Shown one piece after another: positions 11,620-23,831 of a stretch of 64,000 nucleotides of DNA. Numbering within the stretch: the first letter of the stretch is position 1; the number at the start of each line of letters is the position of its first letter. Below the pieces are notes generated by a model. It saw nothing but the letters and a program-made list of their open reading frames with translations, searched no databases and was not told the DNA's origin. The translations under genes and the position numbers were made by a program. Source of the stretch: Rhizophagus clarus (Eukaryota; Glomeromycota; Glomeromycetes; Glomerales; Glomeraceae); contig BLAL01000281.1 in the NCBI GenBank assembly GCA_015698045.1, positions 868,001 through 932,000 on the forward strand, written 5' to 3'.

Positions 11620-12886
11620 TTAATCTTCAGCCCATTTTTTGGAAGGGTCCAAATGTTTATATAACCAACCACCTTGAGCACCTGGACCATAACTTCTTGC
11701 TTGTTTATATTTAAACATAGTATGACTATCACCAAAATTTACGTCAATTTTACAAGATCCTTCGGCTCCTATAGTAGGATACCATAAATGATCATCACCA
11801 CCATATGTATGAGCCACGCCTAAATATTTACCATCTTTTGTAAAAAAGACTTCTCTTGAAGAAGGTTTATAACCACATCCAATCGTATCTCCTATTTCAC
11901 CCCATTTCGGTCCATATTCTTGTGAATTGAATTGAGAATTATGATATTTATTTCCATTATCTGAATGATACCCGATTGAAAATTTATTATATCCGGGCAA
12001 TCTAAATCGATTAAATGATTCAATCATTTTAAATTTTTTGTAATATTTATTATTAATATTAATTAAATTATTATATTTACCTATAATATGGATAAGGGTT
12101 CGTCGTTAACCCGACAGCAATCTTAGTTAAATCATCAGATTTTTCGGTGATAGTCATTTCAAAATAATGTAAGTCATCAAATGAATTCTCTTTATTCTTC
12201 TCTTTTACTTCTTCTAATTCAATTTTCTCATTATTAATGACTTTCTTTGGATTAAAGAAAGGTAAATTAGATTGAACCATAATTTCACTATATTTTAAAC
12301 CTTTCTTTTTAGAATTACTAATTATTAAGTCTCTTCCATCATTTTCTACTGAAACAATTCCCAATTGCATAAGAATTTTTTCAGGAATAAATTTCCAATA
12401 AGAATAGGTGTCTTTATTTAATAATTCTTGTATCACATCATTAGAAGGTAAAGAATCATTTATTTCATTATTTTTAAAAAATTCTTCGGCATCATCAAAT
12501 GATTCCGAATGAACTAAAATTGGAGGAATAGGAGGAGGGCTACTTAATTCAGAATAAGCTGGTGGTTGTGAATCATATGTTGGTAAACTTGGTTGTTCTA
12601 AATCATTCAAATCATTTGTTGTCATCACACTAGAAGAAGAGGTGTATTTTTTTTTTGTACCATATCTTTTACTATACCAAAAAACACAAGATGATATTGC
12701 TATAGCTATTCCTATACCCAACAATGAAAATAATGCTATACATCCGCTTGTACAACTTTTATTACCACTTTGATTTACGACAATAATTGTTGCTCCTGAT
12801 ACTGTTTTTAAATGATTAAATTTTAAAAAAATAATTAATATTATATTATATGAATAAATCATTTGGAATAAATTATATATCATCAA
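11620..12886 (-). CDS. Ssh4/Ear1-like SPRY adaptor with PY motif
   Basis: Two exons, complement 12886-12081 and 12001-11620 (1188 nt, 395 aa); the splice joins YPYY to RLPGYNK across TATAG|GTAAAT...TTTAG|ATTGCC. A transmembrane segment lies at about 49-71 (CIALFSLLGIGIAIAISS), an N-terminal hydrophobic stretch at 8-22 may be a signal sequence, then a linker with LPTY (101-104) and PPAY (108-111). From about 232 is a SPRY domain: YFEMTI, KIAVGLTTNPYPYYRLPGYN, FSIGYHSDNG, VFFTKDGKYLGVA, YPTIGAEG and VNFG. Yeast Ssh4 and Ear1 share this order and recruit the ubiquitin ligase Rsp5 through PY motifs to sort membrane proteins to the vacuole; the same role is inferred here. Strong match by architecture; the partner is not shown by sequence. 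Confidence 0.82.
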
Positions 12887-12898
12887 AAAGAAAGAAAA

Positions 12899-12929
<31 letters not shown>

Positions 12930-13788
12930 TATTTATTATTTTTTTTTTAAATAATGAATTTTTTTTATGTCTAACCATTGTGACTTAGTAAAAGTTCTTT
13001 GTGTTTAGTACTTTTTTTTTTTAAAAAAAAAAAAAAATTTTAAGTAATAAACATAAAATAAGAACGTATTTAAAGTTCACGTACATTACTAAATTTACGA
13101 TACAATTGCGTCACTATATAGTAATAAGAATATGATATTCAGCCTAGAATAAGAAATTTTTTAAGTATAAGATTTTTTCATTTTATATTTATAACAAAAG
13201 TTGTAAAACCTAAAAAGATGATAATATTGCCAAATAAAATAATACAAATATTCAACTGTTTCCTCTTAAAGCATAGCTTCGAGAAAAAGAGAACAATAAT
13301 AAATATCATAAATTTTCGCGCTCTTTATATCCTTTTATATCTTTAGTTAGGCCGAGAATTTTTAAACGATAGTGAATGATGTCATAATACAGATCAAGCT
13401 CTTCACGTGAAACATTGTATCACCTGATTGAGTCTACGATTATAATTTATAATAATCTTTTCTTTCCCAAAACTAAAAATTTCATGTTTCTACTATGAAA
13501 AAAAAATAATATTAAGCGTGTCGTTGTTTCAAAAATTTTATTCATTTAAATACTATGTACTTTTTGATTAATTATTATTATGATATTATACATTTGATTA
13601 GAAATTTACATGATGATTAGTGGATTTTTTTTTTTTTTGTTGCAATTTGATCGTGAGAAATGTCTTTTTATAATCGCTTTTCTTATCTCTCTCCGAACTC
13701 ATTAATAACTTTTTTTCATCTAAACCATTTTTCTATCAATTGGAATTAAATTATTATTATTAATTAAATTGATTAATATATTTTTCTA
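12887..13788. promoter_or_regulatory. Upstream region of the SSH4-like gene
   Basis: About 900 bp. Paired T-run/A-run blocks lie immediately upstream of the start (12899-12930) and again at 13012-13036; such T(n)A(n) tracts recur before other starts in this window. No gene and no named site seen. Its distal part is the 3' flank of the PY/SH3-ligand gene. Confidence 0.4.
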
Positions 13789-14801
13789 TTATTTATCATA
13801 ACTTATGCTCTTGTATAGTCTCGGTGGTAATGTTGAAGATGAGGAAGTAGGAACAGGAGGAGTTTGACGTCTTGTTGTTCGAGAAGTGCTATCAAATGAT
13901 GATGATGAAGGAATAGTGGGAACGGGACGTTTTGGTGATTTGGGAATGTTATTAAATGATGATGAAGGAATAGGAGGAACAGGACGTTTTGGTGGTTGAG
14001 GAGTGCTATCTAATGATGATGAGGGAACAGGAGGTACAGAACGTCTCGTAGATGAATCTGATATTATAGAATCTTGTGATGTATATCGTTCATATTGTGG
14101 AGATTGTATTGATGATTGTTGTTGTGGTATTGGAGGAACAGGACGTCTTGGAGTTTCAGTCATTTGAGGGATTTCTGAGTTGTGTACATTTACTTCTACA
14201 AGATTACTGCTCACATAAGGAGGAGGTAAACCAGCACCTTGTAAAGCGGTACTATAAGTAGGAGGAGGAGGTCTTAATGCTGCTTCCATTTCATTATTAA
14301 TTTCATCATCATTTGAATTAGAAGTTCCATTATAATCACCATATCTACGAAATATTTCTGTCAATCCACCTAACCTATAACTAGCAAATGTCGGATGATT
14401 ATATGCATTACTGCTGCCACCGCTACCGCTGCCACCATTTGTTGATGATGATGAACTATTTGAACGTGGTGATTGATATATTGTATTTGGTGTACCATAA
14501 CAATTTAATCTCACTATTAGCTGTATATATTAAAGAAAAAATTTTTTTTAGACATATCATTTTGAAAATTTAAAGAAAACATGAAAATAAATAAATAAAT
14601 ATATATATGTATATATGTATAGAAAAATTAGCATACCCAATAAGCGACATAAGAAATCATCACGCAAACAATTATTATTATAATGTTTTTTAAAGAGGGT
14701 TTCTGTATAGTTAAATGTAATATTGGTAAACCTGCTGCTAATACACATATTGTTATCAAGTATAATCTATTAACATATTTATGAAATCCTGGATATGACA
14801 T
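13789..14801 (-). CDS. Membrane protein with PY motifs and SH3-ligand repeats
   Basis: Two exons, complement 14801-14637 and 14520-13789 (897 nt, 298 aa), joined as AYW|LIVRLNCYG (GTATGC donor, ATACAG acceptor). Two hydrophobic segments at about 12-31 and 39-59 suggest a hairpin with the long tail in the cytosol. The tail has PPTY (141-144) and PPPY (154-157), the core motif bound by Nedd4/Rsp5-type WW domains, and five RxxPPxP-type blocks (RPVPPIP, RSVPPVP, RPVPPIP, RPVPTIP, RQTPPVP) separated by Ser-rich spacers, which fit SH3 ligands. I recognise no named family. By motif it could be an adaptor or target of the same ligase as the SSH4-like neighbour. The two genes lie in the same orientation but have separate upstream regions. 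Confidence 0.7.
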
Positions 14802-16298
14802 CGTTTAAAATTCGTTGAGACTTGAGATATAATCAAATTATTAAAAATATCGATGAATTTACTTTCCCTTCACGAGATTTCAGTATTATAAAAAAATATA
14901 TATTTTTTGCTTTTTTTCTATAATTCTGAAATTTCTAAAAAAAAAATTTTTTTTTTTTGAATATGTTTTTTTTTTTTTTAATAAAAAATAAAATATTTTT
15001 TGCGTATTTGTAAGGAAAACCTTTTTATTTTATAGTAAAAAAAAAAGATAACCAACGGAATTTATTTTATACCGAAAACGGTTAAAACTGTCCGTTGTAG
15101 AGGTGATACAGTGTGACATAAACTTATTAATCTACCAAACAATCGCCGGCAAACTAATCGAAATTTTGATTGCGGCGTAAATTTATTTAAAAAAAAAGAA
15201 AGAGAACAATAGTTTTCCGCCATAAACCATTCTAATCTTTTCCTTTTAGTATTTTGAAGTGAGATAAATATTGGAAAATTCGATATAGATATATTTGTAA
15301 CATTTGTGATACATCTTTCTCGCTAAAAATTATTTCTAGTTAAAATATTATAAAAATATTATGAAAATCTTATCAAAAAATGGTATTTATCAAATCCTTA
15401 AATATTTATATTAAAAAAAAAAAAAAAATCAAAATCTATTAAATAATGAATTAATTTGTTCAGTCTTCATTCCCGTTTTTGTTTAATATAGTTATAGGTC
15501 CTTTGTAATAATGAATAATAGAATAATAGAATACAGAATATTCTGTAATTTCATTGTACGACTAACATACAATTGAGGAATCAATTTAACGAATTAAAAA
15601 ATTTTTTTAATGGTCGAAACATACAGCAATATTATTCTTATTTTGCGAATCAAATTTTAATAACAATGACGCGAAAGAAGAAGAAGAAAAAAAAAAATGT
15701 CGAAAGCCGAACTGGTATAAAAACATATAAAACACGGCAAGTTAAATCTCCGAAAGTAACGATCAGTTACTCAAATGAAGCAAATCTTAGGTGCATCGGT
15801 ATATCGGTGCATCGGATTATCCTATTTGTTAGATTCATTTGTCAATATATTAATAATAACGCATATTCAAAAATGCTAAAAGTACATCCAGCAAGAATTA
15901 ACCAATTTTTAAATTATGGAATAATTTGGTAGAATAATTTACCGGTAGATCATTCATTTATGTTTCCGTACTCCGTTTTGGTTGGTTATCCGACCTCCAA
16001 AAAAAGGTTGGTCATATTTTTGTTATTTAAATTTTCTTTTTTTATACTGAAAAACGAGAACTTTCATATGCAGATTCTGCCGATTTATATAAATTATTTT
16101 TATATTCTTAATTTATATTTAATGATTTAATCACGTATTTGTCATATACAGTATTGTTTATAAGAAAAACAAACATGGGATAATTTCATTAAAAATAAAA
16201 ATTTCCGAAATATTTAGGATTATCATGCGGTTACAATTTCTTTATTAATTTCAAATAATAAATATTTATGAATTTACGATACTCCTTAGATAAATTAA
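14802..16298. other. Intergenic, 1.5 kb
   Basis: Holds the upstream region of the PY-motif gene and the 3' flank of the P450 gene. Features are A-runs and T-runs (about 14938-14960, 15413-15428) only. A 119-codon plus-strand open frame at 15573-15932 has a poly-Lys stretch and no recognisable domain and is left out as unsupported. Confidence 0.4.
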
Positions 16299-17905
16299 TT
16301 AATCTTGTCTTGGTTTCATTTTAATAAATAATTTGTTACAAGTATTAATTATTGTACTCGAATAATCTAAATCTTTATCAATCAATTCAATATCATAATT
16401 TCTATATATTAAAATTATTAAACATTTTAATACTATCATCGACATTTTTCGAGCAGGACAAGCTCTTAATCCTCCCCCAAATATTATTAAAGAATTTTTA
16501 ATTTCTTCATTAAACATAAATCGATCCGGATTAAATTCTTCGGGATTTTTCCAGTATCTTTCATTATGATGAATTCCTGCAAAATGCATAGTAAATGCCG
16601 TATTTTTTGGCCATTTATATCCCGCAATTTCATCATCTTCACTATTAAATCTTAATATAATTGGTGATACTGGTAATATTCGTGCAGTTTCTTTTATTAT
16701 CGCTTCAGTATAATTTAAATTAATTAAATCTTCAGGAGTAACTCGTCTTGTACGATCTTTTTCATATATTGAATCGATCTCTTGTCTTAATCGTTTTAAA
16801 ACTTTGGAATTTTTTGCTATACGATAAACGATGAAACACATAAAATGTGATGTCGTATCACTACCCCCGATAAATGAATCCAAGATGACCGACATTATTT
16901 CTTGATCTGTCATTGGTCTTGAAAATTTCTCTTCAACAAGAGATTTTGAATCCTTATCAGTATTAGCTATTATAAGTAAAGTTAACATATCATTATTTAA
17001 TAATTTATTATCATGAATTTCTTCAATTTCTTTTCTTCTTTCTTTCACAATTGCTAAAATTCTTTGAAATAACCAATCCCTATTAATTAAAGCTTCTTTA
17101 GTTTTATTTTTAATTATAGGAACATAATGTCTTATCCAATAAGGTAAAAAAACAAAAATTGGTAAATTTCTTAAAAATTTATGTAACCTATCAATTAATT
17201 CTTCAGATTCTTTTATAGCTATTGAAGGGATTTCTTCTTTATCATCTTTCTTTGATGTTTTATTATAATAAATTGGTAAAGAATAAGATCGTTTCCCTGT
17301 TATAACTTCAACTATCATATCAGTTGAAAATCTATGCATCCAAGGTGATAAATCGATTAAAATATTTTCATCATTTAAATTATTTAAATATTTTTCCATT
17401 TCATACCATAATTTATGAGTTAAATCAATTGATTTATTATTAAAACTTGATGATAACATAACTTGATTAATAAAATGTTTATTAAATCTCCAAGTATTTA
17501 TATCCGAATTATGTAATATACCTTGAAAATTGGTTCCTAATTCCATTAATCCTTCATTTTTTATATTTCTTTTTAAATATTTACTTTTGGTTGATGATGT
17601 TAATATTTTATCAATATATTCCGCATTACTTAATATAATTCTTCTATTAGATAAATACCATATTTCAAATATTTCTCCATATCGTTTTTGTAATAATAAT
17701 ATTCCTTTTCCTATTCCACCTTTTAATGCGTATATAGTACCAATTATTGGTATTGGGAATGGTCCTGGTAATGGATTTATTCGTGTAAAATAATTAAAAT
17801 AAAAATTTACGACATAAATAATAATACAAGCTAAAATAAAATTTAACCAATCATGGATTCCCCAAAATATAGGTAAATTGGTTAAAATTTTAGGAATTAA
17901 TAACA

Positions 17906-17906
<1 letters not shown>
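16299..17906 (-). CDS. Cytochrome P450 monooxygenase
   Basis: Heme-thiolate monooxygenase, single exon, 535 aa. N-terminal membrane anchor at about 20-40 followed by a Pro-rich hinge (INPLPGPFPIPIIG). The conserved core is complete: I-helix GGSDTTSHF (from about 347), ExxR as KETAR (E406-R409), the PERF-like NPDRF (about 459-463) and the heme loop FGGGLRACPAR with Cys483 as iron ligand. Length is normal for a microsomal eukaryotic P450. The substrate cannot be read from sequence; subfamily unknown. T(15)A(16) runs lie directly upstream of the start codon. It needs a cytochrome P450 reductase, which is not in this window. Confidence 0.92.
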
Positions 17907-17939
<33 letters not shown>

Positions 17940-19852
17940 TATTGAAATTTAAGATAAAATTTAAGAAGGAGAAAAATTAAAAAAGAAAATTTTTAAGAAA
18001 ATTAAAAAAAAAAAAAAAATTTGTTACGATTATGGTAATTTATATTGTAAATAATTACCATAATTATGAGTCTTGGCTGTTATGTGTTTTGGATGCACAT
18101 TTGACTTTCGCCTTACCATGATGTTTGAATTTCTTGGCGTGAATATGATGCTGTACGACGTATAACAATTTTTTGCAAGATAAGTGAGGTAAGCGAATAC
18201 TATACTGTAAGTATACTGTAGATAAAGTGAAAACTGTAATTGTAATAAACCTGTTTTGTGGTTTAAAATGTATAATTCTTTAATATTTCATTTTCCTGTC
18301 TGGATTATGACACCAATTTAAAACAATACTATAAACGGGAATAAAAATTTCATTTTTTAAAAATGAATTTAACAAATTTAGCAAAATGATTATTTCAAAT
18401 ATACGATTCTAAAAAAATCGAGCCCATTGATACACAGTACTCGTCTAAAACTGATATACAGTCTTCAAGTCGCACATATAATCCATGGATTTCATAGAAT
18501 ATTCTAAATAATTACCCATCTAACTTGAATTTTCATACCATCATTACCCACGCGTCAAACTAAATTTTGGAAATTCTCGGAATTTTAATTCAAATTTATA
18601 TCAATGTGTTTTGCAAACAAATTCTCACCATAATAATGTCAAAAGTCCCAACAGACGCAAAAAAAACGCGATTCTATATTTTATCACAATGAATTTTTCG
18701 ATATTTAGCTAGTAACTTTAACCATTATTTAATATAGGGATAAGATATCACGTACATTTTCAAAAAAAAAAAAAAACGAGAAAAGGCGAACAAAATCTGC
18801 ATTAAAAGAAAGAATTACGAAGCCAATAAACCTGGTACTATTTTTAGTTAACATTATAATCTCATTCATTGGTTATGGTGGATAACACCTTTCGGAGTGA
18901 TCGATATTTCACCAGTAACTATTATATATAATCATGACACGAGTGAGATTGTGATTGTGATTGACATCCCGCAAGTACAAGTACTTACGACACTTCCATG
19001 TGTGCAGGAAGCGATATTTGCCTCAGTTAGACTGTTAGAGTATGTCGCACATTTTATTGTATTTCCTTTACCGCAATGTGATAACCACATTTTTACGCAT
19101 TTTAAAGTATGGAAGTTTGATGTATGTATATTATGCAAATCTAAAATATCTCTTTATACGAGAATCTGTGTTAATTTTGTCGAATTTATAAAAATTACGA
19201 AGAATCATAATGTTTATGTGTAAAATATCACGTTAGGTCAAACGCATTTTTAATATATTTAATATATTATAAATTATATTTTTATTCCTTTGATTCTCCT
19301 TTGATTCATGCTTAAAATTATTATAATCATGTGGAGTATAATATTCCTTTTTTTTTTGCTAATAATTATCGGAAAGTCGGAAACGACAAATTTATTTCAC
19401 GTGAGATAATAATAAAAGAAAAAGGTTATGGTTAGTTCGTGATACACAACATAAATAAAATGTCTCAAAGTTTCCCAAAATTAAAACGCATGCATGCATT
19501 TTTAGATTTCATCAGCCCTTTTGATCTTATGTTACTATAAAAAACGTAGATTTATTTGAATGCTTAAAGTTTTTTTTTTTTTCTCGTTTCATACTTTCAT
19601 TTCCCGCCCAAAATATTTATGGAAAATAAACATTCAGGTTAAAAATGGAAGAAACTTATTAAAAAAAAAAAAAAAAAAAATCTTAATATTTTTTTTTTTT
19701 TTTTATGTATTCAATAAATTTGAATTTTCAGTTATATTCTAAAATATTATATACATCTAAAGGATAATTTCAGGTATAAAATAATCTATTTACATATACA
19801 TCTAAAAAAAAAAGGTTTTAAAAATATTATTAATTAATTACGATCGAAATAA
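17907..19852. other. Intergenic, 1.9 kb
   Basis: A T(15)A(16) tract begins at 17907, followed by the P450 upstream region. The rest is AT-rich spacer. A 108-codon frame at 18897-19223 overlaps an opposite-strand 68-codon frame, has no motif and is not called. T- and A-runs lie at 19570-19582 and 19662-19704. Nothing else recognised. Confidence 0.4.
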
Positions 19853-21262
19853 TTATTTCGTTAATTGTAAATCGAAATATAACTTACCTAAATTATTATG
19901 ATCATGAATGGAAAGGGATGATAAATTAATTCTTTGAGATAAAACTAATTGATCAAGCCTTTCCTTCCATTTCTCTTTTTTCCAAGTATCATAACCAGAT
20001 AAATGAGTAGGATTATAAATAATCAAAACCAATTCATCAATATTCGTACAATAATTAAAAGCAGTATCACCAGCAACTTCTAAATCATGAATATTAAGAC
20101 CCAATTGTTGTAAAGATTTTCCATAAACTCGTAACATGTCCAAAGTAATATTTTGTAATTTTAAAGAATAAATTACATGTAATTTTTGTAAAACAAAAGA
20201 TCCTTCAAGGATAGTATTAGATAAACCTTCACAATAATATAAATAAAGATTTTTCAAATGATGAAGATTATTTAATAAAATCATGGAACTTTCAGTAAGA
20301 TAAACACAATCTAATTTAATTGAAATTAAAGAATTTTTATGGGATTGTAAAGAATTGAGAATTTGTTCAAAATTTAACATTATATTTGAAATATTAAATT
20401 CTACAAGTTTATTTTGAGAGTTAATAATATTGGAAAAATGATGAATTACTTCAGCGTTATAATCATAAGATTGAAGTTTAATATCCAAAGTATGAATATG
20501 ATTACAAGTGAAAGAAATTAAATTTAAGAAATGAAGAGTATTTGTTGTTATGGGTTTATTATAAATAATTTGTAATTTTGTTATTTGACACAATCCATAT
20601 TGAGATTGTGAAAAATATTTTGAAAAATCTGGTATATCTAAAAAATCGAAATAAGTATCAAGATTAAGGGAATAAAGATTTGTAGAATTTTTAAAAAAAA
20701 ATTTTAATAAAGAATCTATTAAAATTTTCATTTGGTCAGGATAATAGTTATTATTATTATTATAATTATTATTATTATTATTATTATTATTTTTTCCATA
20801 CCATTTATGAATAGTTGAAGATACACAAATTTCCAAATCTTTAAAAGATAATTCTTGTAAATAAATCAAATAATTTAATTTTGTTTGATTATTCGTAGGA
20901 GAAGGAATCTTAATTTTATAAGGTTTTAATAAAGAATTTAATAAATTATTTTCTTCTTTATTAAAACATAAAAAGAAAGTTCTTAATAATTTAAAACTAT
21001 TTTGATTTGATACGAGAGAAAATGGTCGATGCCATAAAAATGGTACCACATTTTTACACCAGTAACGATTTACAAGTAATGAGGGATAAAGTTTTGCACC
21101 TTCTACTTGTAAAACATAATTAAATATTTGTTCCATACATTCTGTTGGTAATAATGGTGTAGGTATTTTTTTAGGTTTTTTCGTAACTTTTCTTTTAAAA
21201 TTTCTTCTTCTTTTAAAATGTTCAAATATTAATTTAAATACGAAACAAAATATTGTCATCAT
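19853..21262 (-). CDS. F-box/LRR-type protein 1 of the cluster
   Basis: Single exon, 469 aa. A basic N-terminus (KRRRNFKRKVTKKPKK) precedes the F-box-like segment LPTECMEQIFNYVLQ (about 38-53), then LLVNRYWCKNVVPFLWHRPF, a signature shared by all six genes of this cluster. The remainder is Leu/Asn-rich with irregular leucine-repeat units (LNLDTYF, LDIKLQSYDYN, LKNLYLYYCEGL), as in F-box/LRR substrate receptors of SCF ubiquitin ligases. An Asn run of about 15-20 residues (near 170) is encoded by an ATT-type microsatellite. The cluster's closest relative by eye is F-box 6. The role is inferred from family; the substrate is unknown. Confidence 0.8.
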   Translation of the reverse strand: MMTIFCFVFKLIFEHFKRRRNFKRKVTKKPKKIPTPLLPTECMEQIFNYVLQVEGAKLYPSLLVNRYWCKNVVPFLWHRPFSLVSNQNSFKLLRTFFLCFNKEENNLLNSLLKPYKIKIPSPTNNQTKLNYLIYLQELSFKDLEICVSSTIHKWYGKNNNNNNNNNYNNNNNYYPDQMKILIDSLLKFFFKNSTNLYSLNLDTYFDFLDIPDFSKYFSQSQYGLCQITKLQIIYNKPITTNTLHFLNLISFTCNHIHTLDIKLQSYDYNAEVIHHFSNIINSQNKLVEFNISNIMLNFEQILNSLQSHKNSLISIKLDCVYLTESSMILLNNLHHLKNLYLYYCEGLSNTILEGSFVLQKLHVIYSLKLQNITLDMLRVYGKSLQQLGLNIHDLEVAGDTAFNYCTNIDELVLIIYNPTHLSGYDTWKKEKWKERLDQLVLSQRINLSSLSIHDHNNLGKLYFDLQLTK

Positions 21263-21779
21263 TTATGATAGAGAAGAAGAGAAAAGTGAAAAAAAAAAAA
21301 AAGGTTGAAGGAGGAGAAAAGGGAATAAAAAAAAAAAAAAAAAAAGAATAAGACGTTTTTTTATGATATAATTTAGTCTTCATATTTATTTCAATCGACT
21401 CGTGTTACATTTCTACTTTTAATCTAGTCAATCGAATGTTTGATTAAGTAATTTACACAAATTCATGTTTCAAAAACTAATTGTATACATTTCCTATAAA
21501 AATATCTAATTAGGTTAAAAAATAATTATGAATGTAAAATATTCTTGATGAGATAATAATAATTCACAATAGTCATTTGGCGCCTTTACTGCGGTTATTG
21601 CGGCTATTTAAAAATGAAAAAAAGCGGGCGGTGCATTCAAAACATGCTATATATATTATCTATTAACCGATCCTCCTCCCTTAATGACGCCTTTTGTATC
21701 GACAATGTAACAACAAATGTAACATTTTTGTAAACATTTGCTAATTATTTAACTTTGACCATTTTAACCTTAATATAAT
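21263..21779. other. Intergenic between F-box 1 and 2
   Basis: Contains upstream A-runs (21288-21301, 21329-21345) of F-box 1 and a slightly GC-richer patch at 21580-21650 (GCGCCTTTACTGCGG). No gene or terminal repeat was found. Confidence 0.35.
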
Positions 21780-23057
21780 TTAATATGAAGAATTAATATT
21801 TAATTCAATAATATTTGGACACAAGGCTTTAATTTTTTTATGAAAAGGTTTAAAATGGATATTAAGATCTAACACTCTTAATGTTCCTCCGTAAACATTC
21901 AATATATCCAACAACATATTATGAAATGATGGTACACATGATATTTGTAATCTTTCCAATCTTATTATATTCTGATTTAAAATATTTTTGGTAATATTCA
22001 CACAAAAGATTAATGAAAGATCTTTTAATCTTTCTAACCTGATAAGAAGATTTAATGAATATTCTGTAAATCTAACAAATGTGAATGAAAGTGTTTTCAA
22101 ATATTTTCCTTGATAAGAATATAATGATTCCATTATCGGATTAATATCATGATTCCGATTAACATGTGAGATTTTAAATTCATAAAGTCGATTTTGTAAT
22201 TTAATTAAATCCGTGATAATCTTTTCAATATTAATTTTGGAATAATCTAAAGAGAATAAACTAATTTCTATACAAGTAATATTCTTACAATATGTTGAAA
22301 TAAATTGAAATAATTCCGATTTTCCTCCAATGATTACTCCAATATTTTTTATTTTAAATTTATTAATTCCAATTAATCCAGGTAATTCGGAATTTTTTAT
22401 AATATCATGATCATGATCATTAATCGTCATAATATCCCCTTTCATCCAATGATCTAAATCGAATAAATTAAGATTTTTTGAATATTTAAATATATGATGA
22501 AGAATTAATTTATTAAATTTTGGAATTTCAATTCTAAATTCCTGATTAAGTTTTGATTTTTTATTTATACCTAATTCATTATATATTGGTGATATAATAT
22601 CTTCAATTTCTCTGGATGATACTTTTCTTAAAAATATGAAATAATTATATAAAGGATTCCTTTTTTTAGGATATAAATTAAATGTATGTAATGCGTCTAC
22701 CATTCTAATTGTGAGTGATTCCAATTCTATTTGATCAAAACATAATAAATATGTTTTAAAAAGTTTTAACCTATTTTTTGGTGAACATAATTCGAATGGT
22801 TGTCTCCAAAGATATGGTATTACGATTTTAAACCAATATCTATTTATTAATAAACATGAATATAATCCTTGTTTTTCTTCTAATAAATATTGAATGATTT
22901 TTTGAACGCATTCCGTAGGTAATATTGTTAAGAATGTACTATATGAATGTAATGATGATGGAGGTTCAATTTTATTATTACTAAGAGGAATTTGAAGATT
23001 TTCTTGAAAACAATTTTGTATCTTGTTGAATAAATTAAAAATAGGGAAATAAATCAT
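21780..23057 (-). CDS. F-box/LRR-type protein 2 of the cluster
   Basis: Single exon, 425 aa. The F-box-like motif is LPTECVQKIIQYLLEE (about 47-62), then LLINRYWFKIVIPYLWRQPF. C-terminal part has leucine-rich units (RLERLKDLSLIFCVNI, RLERLQISCVPSFH, LRVLDLNIH). Compared with F-box 1 the conserved Cys of the RYWCKN segment is Phe (RYWFKI), and the end is shorter, stopping at ELNINSSY; this may be natural length variation. Inferred role: substrate receptor of an SCF ligase. T-runs sit directly upstream of the start (23059-23081). Confidence 0.8.
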   Translation of the reverse strand: MIYFPIFNLFNKIQNCFQENLQIPLSNNKIEPPSSLHSYSTFLTILPTECVQKIIQYLLEEKQGLYSCLLINRYWFKIVIPYLWRQPFELCSPKNRLKLFKTYLLCFDQIELESLTIRMVDALHTFNLYPKKRNPLYNYFIFLRKVSSREIEDIISPIYNELGINKKSKLNQEFRIEIPKFNKLILHHIFKYSKNLNLFDLDHWMKGDIMTINDHDHDIIKNSELPGLIGINKFKIKNIGVIIGGKSELFQFISTYCKNITCIEISLFSLDYSKINIEKIITDLIKLQNRLYEFKISHVNRNHDINPIMESLYSYQGKYLKTLSFTFVRFTEYSLNLLIRLERLKDLSLIFCVNITKNILNQNIIRLERLQISCVPSFHNMLLDILNVYGGTLRVLDLNIHFKPFHKKIKALCPNIIELNINSSY

Positions 23058-23831
23058 TTTTTTTTTTATTTTTTTTTTTTTTCGTAAAAAAATGATTTTT
23101 TAGAAAGAAATGAATATTGTATGACAATGCCTGTTATTGGGTATTTATATCTCTTAATATATATTAAAAGGGTCAATCGGAATTATTTATGTAACACATT
23201 CGAATTCCGGTATTTGAAAACCATAATAAGAAAGAAATAAGGTAAAAAATTTAACGTTTAATTTTGTTAAAAATATTTAGAGAAATGAATATTGTTTTAA
23301 ATTATAAAATTTTTAATAATTGTTATTTTGAATTTGTGATACAAGAAAGTTTTTTTAATTACAATGGTATTATTACTTCCTTACTGGTATGGTAATTTTA
23401 TAATGATATTATAATTAAACCAATTAGAATAGATAATTTTTCTGATATATTAAAGATAAGCAATGCACGAGATATCATTAGATAGTTAATTCACATGTAT
23501 TTTATATGTTATAGCCTGTATAACATGCATTTTCGGGAAGACTGAATGCAGTATTAATTACCGATTTATCGTATAAACGAAACCGGTCGAACTTCTGAAT
23601 TATGCATTATAGCAAGGGATATTATACCTGGTCTATAATAATAATTAAATATACAAAGATAATCTGTGATAAATTTTATTGGAATTAAATTAAATTAATT
23701 ACAATGTTTTATGATCTAGTGATGATGGGATCATTGTGGCAAATTATTTTTATTTTGTTTTCTATACAAATAATTACAAGTAATTCATCATGGTTTACTA
23801 GTACTCTATGTCTTTTAAAAAAATGAAACGT
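23058..23831. other. Intergenic, AT-rich
   Basis: Upstream region of F-box 2, beginning with T-runs broken by a single A. No gene recognised. It ends at the minisatellite. Confidence 0.35.

Noticed and set aside
12002-12027. Possible separate start (MIESFNRF) for the SPRY half of the SSH4-like gene
   Set aside because: This piece is intronic: splicing joins YPYY to RLPGYNK and restores the continuous SPRY motif.
15573-15932. 119-codon plus-strand frame
   Set aside because: Contains a Lys run from an A-tract, no motif, no splice or coding bias; probably chance.
18897-19223. 108-codon plus-strand frame overlapping a 68-codon minus-strand frame
   Set aside because: Two overlapping motif-free frames in intergenic DNA; no support for either.
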